Source: Pseudoselenomonas ruminantium (GTDB lineage: Bacteria > Bacillota > Negativicutes > Selenomonadales > Selenomonadaceae). Taken from it: a stretch of 64,000 nucleotides of DNA. The notes beneath the pieces were generated by a model. That model searched no databases. It was given only the letters and a program-made list of their open reading frames with translations, and was not told the origin of the DNA. The position numbers were made by a program, and so were the translations under genes. This document shows, piece by piece, positions 18,307 through 26,561 of the stretch (the stretch's first letter is position 1; each line of letters starts with the position of its first letter). The stretch spans positions 53,619 to 117,618 of the forward strand of contig NZ_FOQK01000008.1 of the NCBI RefSeq assembly GCF_900113715.1. Reading direction: 5' to 3'.

Positions 18307-19479
18307 TTAGTGATGGAACAGACGGATGTGCGTCATGGCCATGGTCATGTTGTACTTGTCACAAGTCTCGATGACATTGTCGTCACGGATGGAACCGCCG
18401 GCCTGGGCAACATAGGCAACGCCGCTCTTGCGGGCGCGCTCGATGTTGTCGCCGAACGGGAAGAAGGCGTCGGAGCCGAGGGCTACGCCTGCCTGTGTAG
18501 CCAGCCAGGCCTGTTTTTCCTCCTCGGTGAAGACTGGCGGTTTCTCGGTAAAGACGCGCTTCCAGTTGTCGCCATCCAAGAGATCCCGGTACTCGGGGCC
18601 GACATAGACGTCAATGGCATTGTCACGGTCCGGGCGGCGCACATCCTCGCGGAAGGGCAGCGCAAGAACCTGAGGGGCCTGGCGCAGATACCAGATATCT
18701 GCCTTGCTGCCCGCCAGACGCGTGCAGTGGACGCGGGACTGCTGGCCGGCACCGATGCCGATGGCCTGGCCATCCTTGGCATAGCAGACGGAGTTGGACT
18801 GGGTGTATTTGAGCGTGATCAGCGCAATCAGCAGGTCGCGCTTGGCTGCGGCTGGCAAGTCCTTGTTCTGCGTCGGGATTTCTTTGAGGCAGTCCTCGGT
18901 GATGGCAATCTCATTGCGCTGCTGCTCGAAGGTGATGCCGAAGACCTGCTTGGTCTCGATGGGCTCGGGCTTGTAGTCCGGGTCCATCTGCAGGACGAGA
19001 TAGGTGCCCTTGCGCTTGGTCTTGAGAATCTCGAGGGCGGCGTCGGAGTAAGACGGTGCAATGATGCCGTCAGAAACCTCGCGCTGGAGGAAGGATGCCG
19101 TCTGGGCATCGCATTCATCCGACAGCGCGACGAAGTCGCCGTAAGACGACATGCGGTCAGCACCGCGGGCACGGATATAGGCCGTGGCAATCGGTGAAAG
19201 CTCTACACCCTCGACGAAGTAAGCCTTTTGGAGCGTCTCTGAGAGCGGAACGGCTACGGCCGCGCCAGCCGGGCTGACGTGCTTGAAGGAGGCGGCGGCT
19301 GGCAGCCCTGTGGCTTCCTTGAGCTCACGGACGAGCTGCCAGCTGTTCATGGCATCGAGCAGGTTGATGTAGCCCGGTTTGCCATTGAGCACCTGGAACG
19401 GCAGGTCGCCGTTCTTCATGAATACGCGGGCTGGTTTCTGATTCGGGTTGCAGCCGTATTTGAGTTCCATTTCGTTCAT
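18307..19479 (-). CDS. Stand-alone AICAR formyltransferase
   Basis: A 390-residue phosphoribosylaminoimidazolecarboxamide formyltransferase, which converts AICAR (ZMP) and 10-formyl-THF to FAICAR in purine synthesis. It matches the transformylase half of PurH (KYGCNPNQKPAR, the catalytic Lys-His of SFKHVSPAG, GIGAGQQSRVHC, GSDAFFPFGDNI) but lacks the N-terminal IMP cyclohydrolase domain, which must be supplied elsewhere. It starts at the ATG near 19479 after GGAGAACC and is preceded by a ZTP riboswitch that senses its own substrate ZMP or the derived ZTP, so it is probably induced when folate is short. Confidence 0.92.
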   Translation of the reverse strand: MNEMELKYGCNPNQKPARVFMKNGDLPFQVLNGKPGYINLLDAMNSWQLVRELKEATGLPAAASFKHVSPAGAAVAVPLSETLQKAYFVEGVELSPIATAYIRARGADRMSSYGDFVALSDECDAQTASFLQREVSDGIIAPSYSDAALEILKTKRKGTYLVLQMDPDYKPEPIETKQVFGITFEQQRNEIAITEDCLKEIPTQNKDLPAAAKRDLLIALITLKYTQSNSVCYAKDGQAIGIGAGQQSRVHCTRLAGSKADIWYLRQAPQVLALPFREDVRRPDRDNAIDVYVGPEYRDLLDGDNWKRVFTEKPPVFTEEEKQAWLATQAGVALGSDAFFPFGDNIERARKSGVAYVAQAGGSIRDDNVIETCDKYNMTMAMTHIRLFHH

Positions 19480-19510
19480 TGCAAGGTTCTCCTTTTCCCA
19501 TCAAATAACG

Positions 19511-19606
19511 AAAAAAGCCGACACGAATCCAGGCTATACGCCCAGACGGTCGGCTTCTCTTCCCTGTGCTCCCTGTGGTGATCCACTTCCGTCAGTCGCA
19601 CAGCAT
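19511..19606 (-). ncRNA. ZTP (pfl) riboswitch with terminator
   Basis: On the minus strand the leader reads CTGTGC-GACTGACGG-AGTGG-atca-CCAC-aGGGA-GCACAG, then a spacer, then CCGTCTGGGC. This fits the pfl/ZTP aptamer: P1 CTGTGC/GCACAG, a GUGG/CCAC hairpin, the GGGAGC element and the 3' pseudoknot half CCGYCUGGGC. The CCGTCTGGGC half sits inside an alternative hairpin AAGCCGAC...GTCGGC followed by six T (forward 19511-19556), so ligand binding should prevent termination. The gene behind it uses ZMP. Confidence 0.88.
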
Positions 19607-19695
19607 TTACAATAGTCAATCTATCATCATACGGGCTTTTTGTCAAGTGGCAGAAGACAAGTTGATGAACCTGCTCAAAAAATTAGGTTAATTGA

Positions 19696-19713
19696 TTTTT
19701 CCCATGGGAAAAA
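19696..19713. promoter_or_regulatory. 18-bp palindrome upstream of pfkA
   Basis: Perfect palindrome TTTTTCCCATGGGAAAAA, about 105 bases before the pfkA ATG. Its symmetry and position suggest a repressor operator, but no cognate regulator is known from the window, and the pfkA promoter elements nearby are not clear. Confidence 0.45.
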
Positions 19714-19816
19714 ACCTGTTAGATTTGCCGGATTTATGGTATGATAAGGTTTGGTAAGAATTTCTATTTTGGCGTACTATGTTACAATTTTCTCATATTC
19801 AAGGGGGACTTCGATT

Positions 19817-20779
19817 ATGTTAAAGAGCATTGCAGTCATGACCAGCGGTGGCGACAGCCCGGGAATGAATGCGGCAGCCCGTGCGGTTGTTCGTACGGCA
19901 CTCTATGAGGGTGTGAAAGTCTGGGGTATCCGTGATGGTTATCATGGCTTGCTTGAAGAAGATATGTTTGAGATGAAGTCCAAGGACGTCGGCGACATCA
20001 TCCAGCGCGGTGGTACGTTCCTTGGTACGGCTCGCTGCAACCGCTGGAAGACGCCGGAGGGCCGTATGCTCGGCTATCAGCATCTCGTTGACCGCGGCAT
20101 CCAGGGCCTCTGCGTCATCGGTGGTGACGGCTCGCTGCGCGGTGCTTCGCTGCTCTCGCAGGAGACGGGCATTCCTATCGTCGGTCTGCCGGGCACGATT
20201 GACAACGATGTTTGGGGCTCTGATTACACGATCGGCTGCGACACGGCTGCCAATACGATCATCGATGCCATCAACAAGCTCCGTGATACGGCTTCGGCAC
20301 ATCGCCGCGTCATCGTCATGGAAGTCATGGGCCGCAGCTCGGGCTGGCTGGCACTCGTCTCGGGTATCTCGGGCGGTGCGGAGTACATCCTTGTACCGGA
20401 GTCCCCGTTCGATCTGGATAAGATCTGTGAGGATATGAAGGTTGCTTATCAGGAAGGCAAGCGTTACATCCTCGTCGTTGTTGCTGAGGGTGCTGGCAGC
20501 GGCCAGGAAATCGGCGACTACATCGCGAAGAAGACGGAACTCGATACCCGCGTATCGGTACTGGGCCACATCCAGCGTGGGGGCTCCCCGTCGGTCATCG
20601 ACCGCGTGCGTGCCAGCCAACTCGGCGAGCAGGCTGCTCTGGCACTGATCTCGGGGCTCTCGGATATCGTCTTCGGCTTCAGCAAGGGCCGCGTCGTATC
20701 CATCGACCTGCATGATTCGGTCAATAACAAAAAGAAACTCGATCCGGAATACCTGCACCTGGCTAAGGTACTGTTCTAA
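19817..20779 (+). CDS. pfkA: ATP-dependent 6-phosphofructokinase
   Basis: Glycolytic enzyme phosphorylating fructose 6-phosphate to fructose 1,6-bisphosphate. At 320 residues it has the bacterial PfkA length, with the ATP-binding MTSGGDSPGMNAA, GGDGS and catalytic GTIDND motifs and the effector/substrate segment MEVMGRSSGWLA. The Gly-Gly-Asp-Gly after the ATP loop indicates ATP rather than pyrophosphate dependence. The ATG at 19817 follows AAGGGGGA. A strong terminator follows; the AT-richer island begins just beyond. Confidence 0.97.
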   Translation: MLKSIAVMTSGGDSPGMNAAARAVVRTALYEGVKVWGIRDGYHGLLEEDMFEMKSKDVGDIIQRGGTFLGTARCNRWKTPEGRMLGYQHLVDRGIQGLCVIGGDGSLRGASLLSQETGIPIVGLPGTIDNDVWGSDYTIGCDTAANTIIDAINKLRDTASAHRRVIVMEVMGRSSGWLALVSGISGGAEYILVPESPFDLDKICEDMKVAYQEGKRYILVVVAEGAGSGQEIGDYIAKKTELDTRVSVLGHIQRGGSPSVIDRVRASQLGEQAALALISGLSDIVFGFSKGRVVSIDLHDSVNNKKKLDPEYLHLAKVLF

Positions 20780-20799
20780 AAACATCAAATATGTAAAGC

Positions 20800-20839
20800 A
20801 GCCCCATGTACTGATTGGATAACAACAGTACATGGGGCT
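20800..20839 (+). terminator. Terminator after pfkA
   Basis: AGCCCCATGTACTG / CAGTACATGGGGCT hairpin with a 12-base loop, then TTGTT. It lies at the left edge of the replicon-like island and may also stop the leftward rep transcript. Confidence 0.8.
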
Positions 20840-20861
20840 TTGTTGGCAGTTGAGTTCTGGC

Positions 20862-22127
20862 TTATTTTGATTTACATCGATTCATATATTCACGCAAAAA
20901 TTGATTGTTTTCGGTAGTCTGCTTAGGTATTGGACGGTTTTGAATCGCCATAGCTAGGAATTGGTCGGCAGCGGTACGGACGCCAGTTGTGGCAATGATA
21001 ACTTCATCAACGTATTCAGGAGCTTTGCGCAGGACATCCAGCGCAAGGCTCTTGATATTTTTGTCCTTGAGCAAGGCCTGTTCGGAACGGCGTTTGAGCA
21101 TACCTTGAATATAGGCACCGGGATTGAAAGGGGTAGCATCATGGGCGTGCTCTTTGATTTTTACAAGGGTGTAGAGAATAACCTTCCAGCAGATTGCCGG
21201 TTGATTATCCAATTTATTCCATGAAGATTGGGCAAAGCCCAGGCGCTTCAACTGCTCGTGCAGATATTCAAGGGAAGGAACACGGCTCTCATTAATCAGG
21301 CCACTATCAGAAACGGTTGTGATTAGGGGATATTTATTGGCGCCCAGCGGCCGCATCTCTACCTCAAAGGTAAATTCGGCGATTCTCCTGCCTGTACGGC
21401 GGGAAACAATGTTATGAGGATTGATAATAGTCACAGGGCAGAATTCGTTTTCGTTCATGTCTTCGATAACGGAGGATATGATATCACGGCTGTAGGAAGA
21501 TGGACGGATAGTCGATGAAGAAGGGGGGACAAAGGCCATTAAATCGTCCAGCGTGATGGATATTTTGTAGGGAGGATTCTCGTTATTTTTCTGCAATATG
21601 GCTATCTGCCCGAAAAGCCAGCGGGAAAAAGGATAGGTATAACTGGAGCGGGCAAAGGCATCAAACTCCCGGGGAACCTGTATTTCTGGCCGGGACAGCA
21701 GCATGGCTACATAGTATTTGACGAAGTCGGCATTGACCGTTACCGTGATGATGCCACTCTCTGCGTTGTAATGAGTGGTTGTGACAATGGCGGCTTCAAT
21801 GTATTTCTCCTTGTCCGCCGTATCATCCAGAATAATGCGTTCCTTGTAGGCGTTCTTAGAAACCTTGTTCATGGCCTTCTCGATGTTGCGGTAGAGGGTA
21901 AACCAATCGTCTATATTTCGCAGTTTAGCCTCACTGCGTACATCAATGGGGATATGGATATTCTTGTCCACTTCAAATTCGGCGCCGGAATAAACCATCT
22001 GCTGAATGGTGTAGCGAACGGCAGAGTAGACGTTGTTTTCCAGCTTCGATGTAGCTCGGAGAGGGTAAGCTGTGGCGTATTGAATAGACGAGAAAAATGG
22101 CAGTTCAAGCTGCTGGGGAGTGGTCAT
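20862..22127 (-). CDS. Plasmid-type replication initiator (Rep_3-like)
   Basis: A 421-residue protein resembling Rep_3/RepB initiators of iteron plasmids: a two-winged-helix layout with a central segment (YSRDIISSVIEDMNENEF, then a GRRIAEFTFEVEM strand) like the conserved part of such proteins. The fit is by eye and not strong. The better evidence is location: immediately upstream (22351-22620) lies an array of eight iterons with DnaA boxes. GAGGTG stands 5-6 bases before the ATG at 22127. No integrase or partition gene of plasmid type is adjacent. It looks more host-like in GC than the FtsZ-like genes beside it. Confidence 0.65.
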   Translation of the reverse strand: MTTPQQLELPFFSSIQYATAYPLRATSKLENNVYSAVRYTIQQMVYSGAEFEVDKNIHIPIDVRSEAKLRNIDDWFTLYRNIEKAMNKVSKNAYKERIILDDTADKEKYIEAAIVTTTHYNAESGIITVTVNADFVKYYVAMLLSRPEIQVPREFDAFARSSYTYPFSRWLFGQIAILQKNNENPPYKISITLDDLMAFVPPSSSTIRPSSYSRDIISSVIEDMNENEFCPVTIINPHNIVSRRTGRRIAEFTFEVEMRPLGANKYPLITTVSDSGLINESRVPSLEYLHEQLKRLGFAQSSWNKLDNQPAICWKVILYTLVKIKEHAHDATPFNPGAYIQGMLKRRSEQALLKDKNIKSLALDVLRKAPEYVDEVIIATTGVRTAADQFLAMAIQNRPIPKQTTENNQFLREYMNRCKSK

Positions 22128-22350
22128 GTTTTCACCTCGCGTTAAACACAATAACAAAATCTCAAGGTAATGGCAAGCACGTTAAATATCTGCAATAACA
22201 GGATGTGGAGCAGGAGATGTCTGGTGTTGCCGCATGAGCCTTGTATCTTTCGTGGACAATATCAGCATCTTATCTGTTGGATAAAACCTAAAACAATATA
22301 TAAGGGGCAGCCATCAACCCTTGCCAACCCGCGAAGATACGCAGAAGGAT

Positions 22351-22620
22351 TGCAGAAAAATAACTCATGTGCAGAATATTAACAGGCTTAATGCAGGATA
22401 ATAACGGAGCTATTGCAGATTTTTAACGGTCATTGCAGAAAAATAACGCGGAAAGGACTTAGCCTGTGGGTTTATCTGTGGATAACCTGTACATTTCTTG
22501 TGGATAAGTGGCTTTATCCCTTTGAAATCAGCACTTTAGTTTCTGTGGATGTTAATTTTCTGCAATGAGGGTGTTTTTTCTCTGCAATAGGCAAATTTTT
22601 TTGACCGTTAAAATTCTGCA
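22351..22620. repeat. Iteron-type origin with DnaA boxes
   Basis: Eight copies of a 14-mer close to TGCAGAAAAATAAC. Five are direct, starting at 22351, 22370, 22392, 22414 and 22434 (spacing 19-22 bp, about two helical turns). Three are inverted, at 22551-22564, 22573-22586 and 22607-22620. Between the two groups are DnaA boxes TGTGGATAA at 22477-22485 and 22499-22507 and a near-match at 22543. Iterons plus DnaA boxes beside a rep gene are the hallmark of a plasmid replication origin. The remaining sequence back to the rep start (22128-22350) shows nothing recognisable. Confidence 0.8.
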
Positions 22621-22636
22621 ATAAATATACCAAAAA

Positions 22637-22660
22637 AGATGCACATTATTTTGTACATCT
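22637..22660. promoter_or_regulatory. Island operator copy 1
   Basis: Inverted repeat AGATGCACA-TTATTT-TGTACATCT (9-6-9), extended outward by ACCAAAA/TTTTGGT. It lies 45 bp before the FtsZ-like gene 1 start. The same 24-bp layout recurs at 24681-24704 and 30017-30040, the last in front of the WYL regulator, which is the likely binder. Confidence 0.7.
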
Positions 22661-22704
22661 CTTTTGGTATGCTGATATTAAAATTTAGTATGGAGAAATG
22701 GCAT

Positions 22705-23698
22705 ATGGAAGAGAATAACAAAATCTATAAAGACAGTTTTCCCCGGCATCATGTGAATATAAAGATTCTTGGTATTGGTGGGGGGGGGAACAAGTGTCTT
22801 AGAACGATTAGCTGATGGGAAAATTTCGTCATCGGTGGAATTAGTATCTATCAACACGGATGCAAGAGCCTTGCGTGGTTTGGAAAAATTAGGTATAAAG
22901 GCCGTTCAGGTAGGAGAGAATGTGACTCATGGTTATGGAACAGGGGGAGACAGGGATAAAGGGGAATTTGCTGCTAAGCAAGACGAAGAAGTGTTGAGGA
23001 GTGTTCTCCAGAATACTGATATGTTATTTATCACAGCAGGGTTAGGTGGAGGTGCAGGTTCAGGAATAGCGCCAGTAGTGGCATCTTTCGCCAAAGAGCA
23101 AGATATTTTATCTGTTGCCATTGTTACAGTGCCTTTCTGTTTTGAGGGAAATAAGCGGAAGTGTGTAGCGGAAGAAGCAATAATGAAATTAGAACAGGAA
23201 GTAGATGCGCTAATTGTTATTCAGAATGACAATTTGATGGAACTGCCAGAAGCTAAACAAATGACGATTGCGAATGCTTTTGATTTGACAGATGAGGTCT
23301 TGGGGAACGCTGTTACGTTGATTACGCAAATCATTACCACTACTGGAGATGTTAACCTTGATTTTGCTGACATAAAAACTATATTAAGGCAGAGTAATTC
23401 CAGCGATGCAGTTTTTGCTGTAGGTGAAAGCGAAAAAGGAGATTTGTCTGAGGCTATGGAAAGGGCTTGCAATAGCCCTCTGTTGAAGCGAAGTATTCAC
23501 GGAGCACAAGGAGCTTTGCTTTATATTATTGGTGGCACCGATATGAGTATGTATGATATAGGAACAGCTGTTTTCGCTATGCAGGAAAAAATGGCTGGAA
23601 ACGAGAGTATTATTTGGGGATACATGGAAGGTAATAATGAGGAGGCTGTTACGGTGTTATTGATAGCTACAGATTTTATAAATGAAGAGATTTTTTGA
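22705..23698 (+). CDS. FtsZ-like GTPase 1, frameshifted in 9-G tract
   Basis: FtsZ/tubulin-superfamily protein. From ATG 22705 (GGAG 9 bases upstream) the frame reads MEENNKIYKD...NIKILGIGGGG, then stops at TGA after 36 codons. The body continues in the next frame. One G fewer in the nine-G run at 22780-22788 joins both into about 330 residues with the intact T1 loop GIGGGG, T4 loop GGGAGSG near residue 114, INTDARAL, FCFEGNKRK and the catalytic T7 motif NLDFADIK near 217. It ends directly after the GTPase fold, so the linker and C-terminal peptide by which host FtsZ meets FtsA/ZipA are missing. AT-richer than the flanking chromosome. The shift could be a sequencing error, a phase-variation switch or decay. 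Confidence 0.8.
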
Positions 23699-23814
23699 GT
23701 GTAATTTTTCTTCTTACGGAATAGGATGTGCAAGTTTTACATATACGTCAAGAAATAATATTAGCAATAGACAAGAATATAAAATTTGAAAAATTGTATA
23801 AATAAGGGATTGCT

Positions 23815-24660
23815 ATGTCAGTTTTAGTTGAATTGTTACGTGAGAATTATGCTTCTACTACTGTTATTGGAATAGGAAAGGAAACAATAGATAGCTTACG
23901 TGGGATAATAGAATGCGAATCCTCTCATCCAGAAGAACGACGATTGGATTTTTTTCTAATTGACGATGATGGAATAATTGAGAAATATGATGATTTAGCA
24001 ATTATCAAACTATCGGATGTAGCAAAGATAGTATCAGGAACAGATGTTGTATTTGTAATAGCAAATATAGATGATGAGGAAAGTTTTCATAAAGCAGAAA
24101 AAGTTGCAAGAGGTGTACAATCAGCTGGTGTATTCCTTTCAGTATGTATTGCTGTGTGTGTTGATTTGAAGAAGGACAGAGAAGAGAGGATAGTGGATAG
24201 CTTGACTAATCTCGTGGATTCTTTCTTTATAGTGAGGAATGATGGAAAAGAATATCCAAGGGAACTGGTATGTCAAATTGTACATGGGATATTTTCCGTG
24301 TATGGATGGCCTAATTTAGTGGGATTAGATTTGGATTATGTAAAAGACGTATTGGGCAGTGGTGGCAGAGCCTATATTGGCTACAGTGAAGGTAAGGCAA
24401 AAAAGAATAGTGATTATATGCAAATTGCCCAGGAAGCCATCAGTACCAAAGATATAGTGGAATATTTGCCGAAGGCACGAGGACGATTGTTGAATGTTAC
24501 AAGTTCGGAAGATAATATGTCAGTAGAGGGGCTTAACGACGTAGTTATGTTATTAGGGAAAGGGACTAATTCAGGTGTGGAATACATTTGGAGTGGTAGT
24601 ATTGATAAGGTTACATCAAATCATATTTCTGTATATGTTATTCTGACACGAACAACGTGA
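23815..24660 (+). CDS. Degenerate FtsZ paralogue 2
   Basis: A 281-residue protein whose second half aligns by eye with the FtsZ C-terminal domain (GLDLDYVKDVL in place of NLDFADVK, then KARGRLLNVTSSEDN matching the ARGVLVNIT segment of FtsZ, and a terminal VYVILTRTT strand). The first half keeps the strand pattern but has lost both GTP-binding glycine loops: GIGKETIDSL stands at T1, and the T4 position near residue 77 reads VIANIDDEESF. It probably does not bind GTP by itself. It follows FtsZ-like gene 1 by 116 bp on the same strand, so the two may form a heteromer or a regulator/filament pair. AAGGGA precedes the ATG. Confidence 0.65.
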   Translation: MSVLVELLRENYASTTVIGIGKETIDSLRGIIECESSHPEERRLDFFLIDDDGIIEKYDDLAIIKLSDVAKIVSGTDVVFVIANIDDEESFHKAEKVARGVQSAGVFLSVCIAVCVDLKKDREERIVDSLTNLVDSFFIVRNDGKEYPRELVCQIVHGIFSVYGWPNLVGLDLDYVKDVLGSGGRAYIGYSEGKAKKNSDYMQIAQEAISTKDIVEYLPKARGRLLNVTSSEDNMSVEGLNDVVMLLGKGTNSGVEYIWSGSIDKVTSNHISVYVILTRTT

Positions 24661-24664
24661 ATTT

Positions 24665-24720
24665 TATAATATAACAAGGGAGATGTACATAATAATGTAC
24701 ATCTCCCTTGTTATATTATA
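24665..24720. terminator. 26-bp perfect hairpin containing operator copy 2
   Basis: Left arm 24665-24690 and right arm 24695-24720 are perfect reverse complements with an AATA loop. The hairpin lies between the convergent FtsZ-like gene 2 and the PD-(D/E)XK gene and can stop transcription both ways. Its centre, 24681-24704, is AGATGTACA-TAATAA-TGTACATCT, the cleanest copy of the 24-bp island operator, so it may be both terminator and regulator-binding site. Confidence 0.75.
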
Positions 24721-24766
24721 GGGACGGATTGTCCGTTTCTAAATTTGAATTATACAAATATTTAAT

Positions 24767-25915
24767 TCACAAGTTGCCTATATTATCCATGTTTTCCGCT
24801 GTGTCAAATCGTTTGTCGGTATTTTGAATAGAATTAACAATTAAATTTATACCTTCAGTTATTGTGCCTTTAATTGCATCTTTTTGTTCGTCATAATCGT
24901 ATTTAGAAAGAAGAATATCTACTAACGGTTTTTTTAAGACTGCAAGTCGCCATTTGTTCATCAGCTTATTATGAGGAATGAATGTAAAAGATTTGCTGTC
25001 TTTAGATAAATTATCAGACAATGATTGATATTCAAGTGAAGTTAATAGTGAATTATATATAGAATCATCTTTGCAATCAACATCTAATAAGATAACAAAA
25101 TCAGGTCCGTTTTCGCGTTTTTCAGGTTCAATCTGATGATCATCAGTATCAAGTATAACTCCGGCAAATAGTCCAGGTTTCCATTCGCTCATAAAGTCAA
25201 TGCCTAGTCTTCCCCACTCTTTCTTTGTGACAATATTAAAACCTGAGCCGTTCCATTTGATTAATTCGTTTAGTGCTGGACATTCGTTTAACCAATCAAT
25301 AGATTCTAGTTCAGAAAAGATTATTTTTAAATTCTTCTCTAGCTTTGCGGCATTAAAAAAACCATAAAGTGCTTCTGGGGTTATTGAATTATATTTACCC
25401 ATACCATTATTTTCAAGGAATAATATGAAATGCTCAATGAGAAATTTTTCCTGATTTTGATATTTTTTGATTTGAGATTTGAAAAACTCGTATATATCAC
25501 TCCAAGTCAATTGGATGTCTGCGTGTTGAGTCCATTGAGTTCTGCTCGGTGTGATAAGGACAGAATAAGCATGATTAAATCTTAGTTCGTTTGTGCAATT
25601 CATATAATTCATAATTTGATTATCAAGCAATTTTCCATTCCACCATTTATGTTCAGAGATAAATACGATATCTTTATCTGTTTTTAAAATTAAGTCAATT
25701 ATTCCAGTTGAAACTCTTTTTTGAGTTTCAACAAAATCCTCTGGTAATAAATTTATTTCATCTTGTAAATTAATATTTCCTTTTTGACAAATGAATCGGA
25801 TATATTCAATAGCAATTCCATCAATTTGCTTAAGGGTTAACGCAAGTAGTTCCGTTAAATAGTCCTCGTTTGAATTACAACGAGCTTTAAGTAATTTGTC
25901 GAAAATTGATTCCAT
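24767..25915 (-). CDS. PD-(D/E)XK nuclease-family protein
   Basis: A 382-residue protein with the core of a PD-(D/E)XK nuclease in its first quarter: Asp74 in GIIDLILKT and the ExK pair Glu88/Lys90 in FISEHKWW, preceded by a helix with a conserved Glu (TELLALTL). The rest is not recognised. Such proteins act as restriction, repair or element-encoded nucleases. The ATG at 25915 has AAGGAGGT 8 bases upstream; an ATG 30 bases earlier would override that site. AT-rich. It is the last gene of the leftward operon AAA+-dnaB-exonuclease-nuclease ending at the hairpin 24665-24720. Confidence 0.68.
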   Translation of the reverse strand: MESIFDKLLKARCNSNEDYLTELLALTLKQIDGIAIEYIRFICQKGNINLQDEINLLPEDFVETQKRVSTGIIDLILKTDKDIVFISEHKWWNGKLLDNQIMNYMNCTNELRFNHAYSVLITPSRTQWTQHADIQLTWSDIYEFFKSQIKKYQNQEKFLIEHFILFLENNGMGKYNSITPEALYGFFNAAKLEKNLKIIFSELESIDWLNECPALNELIKWNGSGFNIVTKKEWGRLGIDFMSEWKPGLFAGVILDTDDHQIEPEKRENGPDFVILLDVDCKDDSIYNSLLTSLEYQSLSDNLSKDSKSFTFIPHNKLMNKWRLAVLKKPLVDILLSKYDYDEQKDAIKGTITEGINLIVNSIQNTDKRFDTAENMDNIGNL

Positions 25916-25991
25916 AAAATAATACCTCCTTATCGCAATATGCATGTTAAGAATATGTTTTAATAGATACAGATTTATATTAAATAATTAT

Positions 25992-26507
25992 TTATGCATT
26001 CATCTGCCTAAAACAGTATAGCGTGGCTTTTGCATCTGCTAAAGCTCCATGAGCCGTGTCTCTTCCCCAGTCATAGTGAAAGTAGTCAGCACAAGTGGAA
26101 AGATTGACCTTGTATTTACTATAGGAATGTGCAAATTCTTTCATAACATCAATTCGCCGACACTTTTTCCGATAAAAAGACTCCACTGCAAAGCCGGACT
26201 GTTTTAGCATACGAATATCAAAATTAATATTGTATCCTACATAGTATTGGGCTTCTGCAATAATCCTGGCAATATCATTCATATAATAGTCTATGGTATT
26301 TTTGTTTTCTAACATTGCTGGAGAGATATGATGAACGTTTTCGGCATGGGGCCAAGCAGTATGGTGCTTTGGCTTGAAAAGTTCATCAAAAAGGATATCG
26401 CCATGCCCATTTACAATGGCAAGCTGAAGCACCTCGTCGCTGCCGCTTAATCCTGTGGTTTCTGTGTCAAAACATATTAATTTGGTTAAGTCCGTTATAT
26501 TTTCCAT
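25992..26507 (-). CDS. DEDDh 3'-5' exonuclease (DnaQ-like)
   Basis: A 171-residue exonuclease of the DnaQ/PolC-epsilon type. The motifs are FDTETTG (Asp14, Glu16), YNINFDIRML (Exo II Asp) and HGALADAKAT (Exo III His and Asp), so the active site looks complete. It may act in proofreading or end trimming. It lies 76 bp upstream of the PD-(D/E)XK gene and 54 bp downstream of dnaB on the same strand. GGAGA stands before the ATG. Confidence 0.88.
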   Translation of the reverse strand: MENITDLTKLICFDTETTGLSGSDEVLQLAIVNGHGDILFDELFKPKHHTAWPHAENVHHISPAMLENKNTIDYYMNDIARIIAEAQYYVGYNINFDIRMLKQSGFAVESFYRKKCRRIDVMKEFAHSYSKYKVNLSTCADYFHYDWGRDTAHGALADAKATLYCFRQMNA

Positions 26508-26561
26508 TATCTGTCTCCTTTTCAGTAGCTATTTCGTGACCTGTCTTTCTAAATCCTGCCT

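Noticed and set aside
22351..22447. CRISPR array
   Set aside because: The repeats are 14 bp with 5-8 bp between them and degenerate; this is an iteron array, and no cas gene is present.
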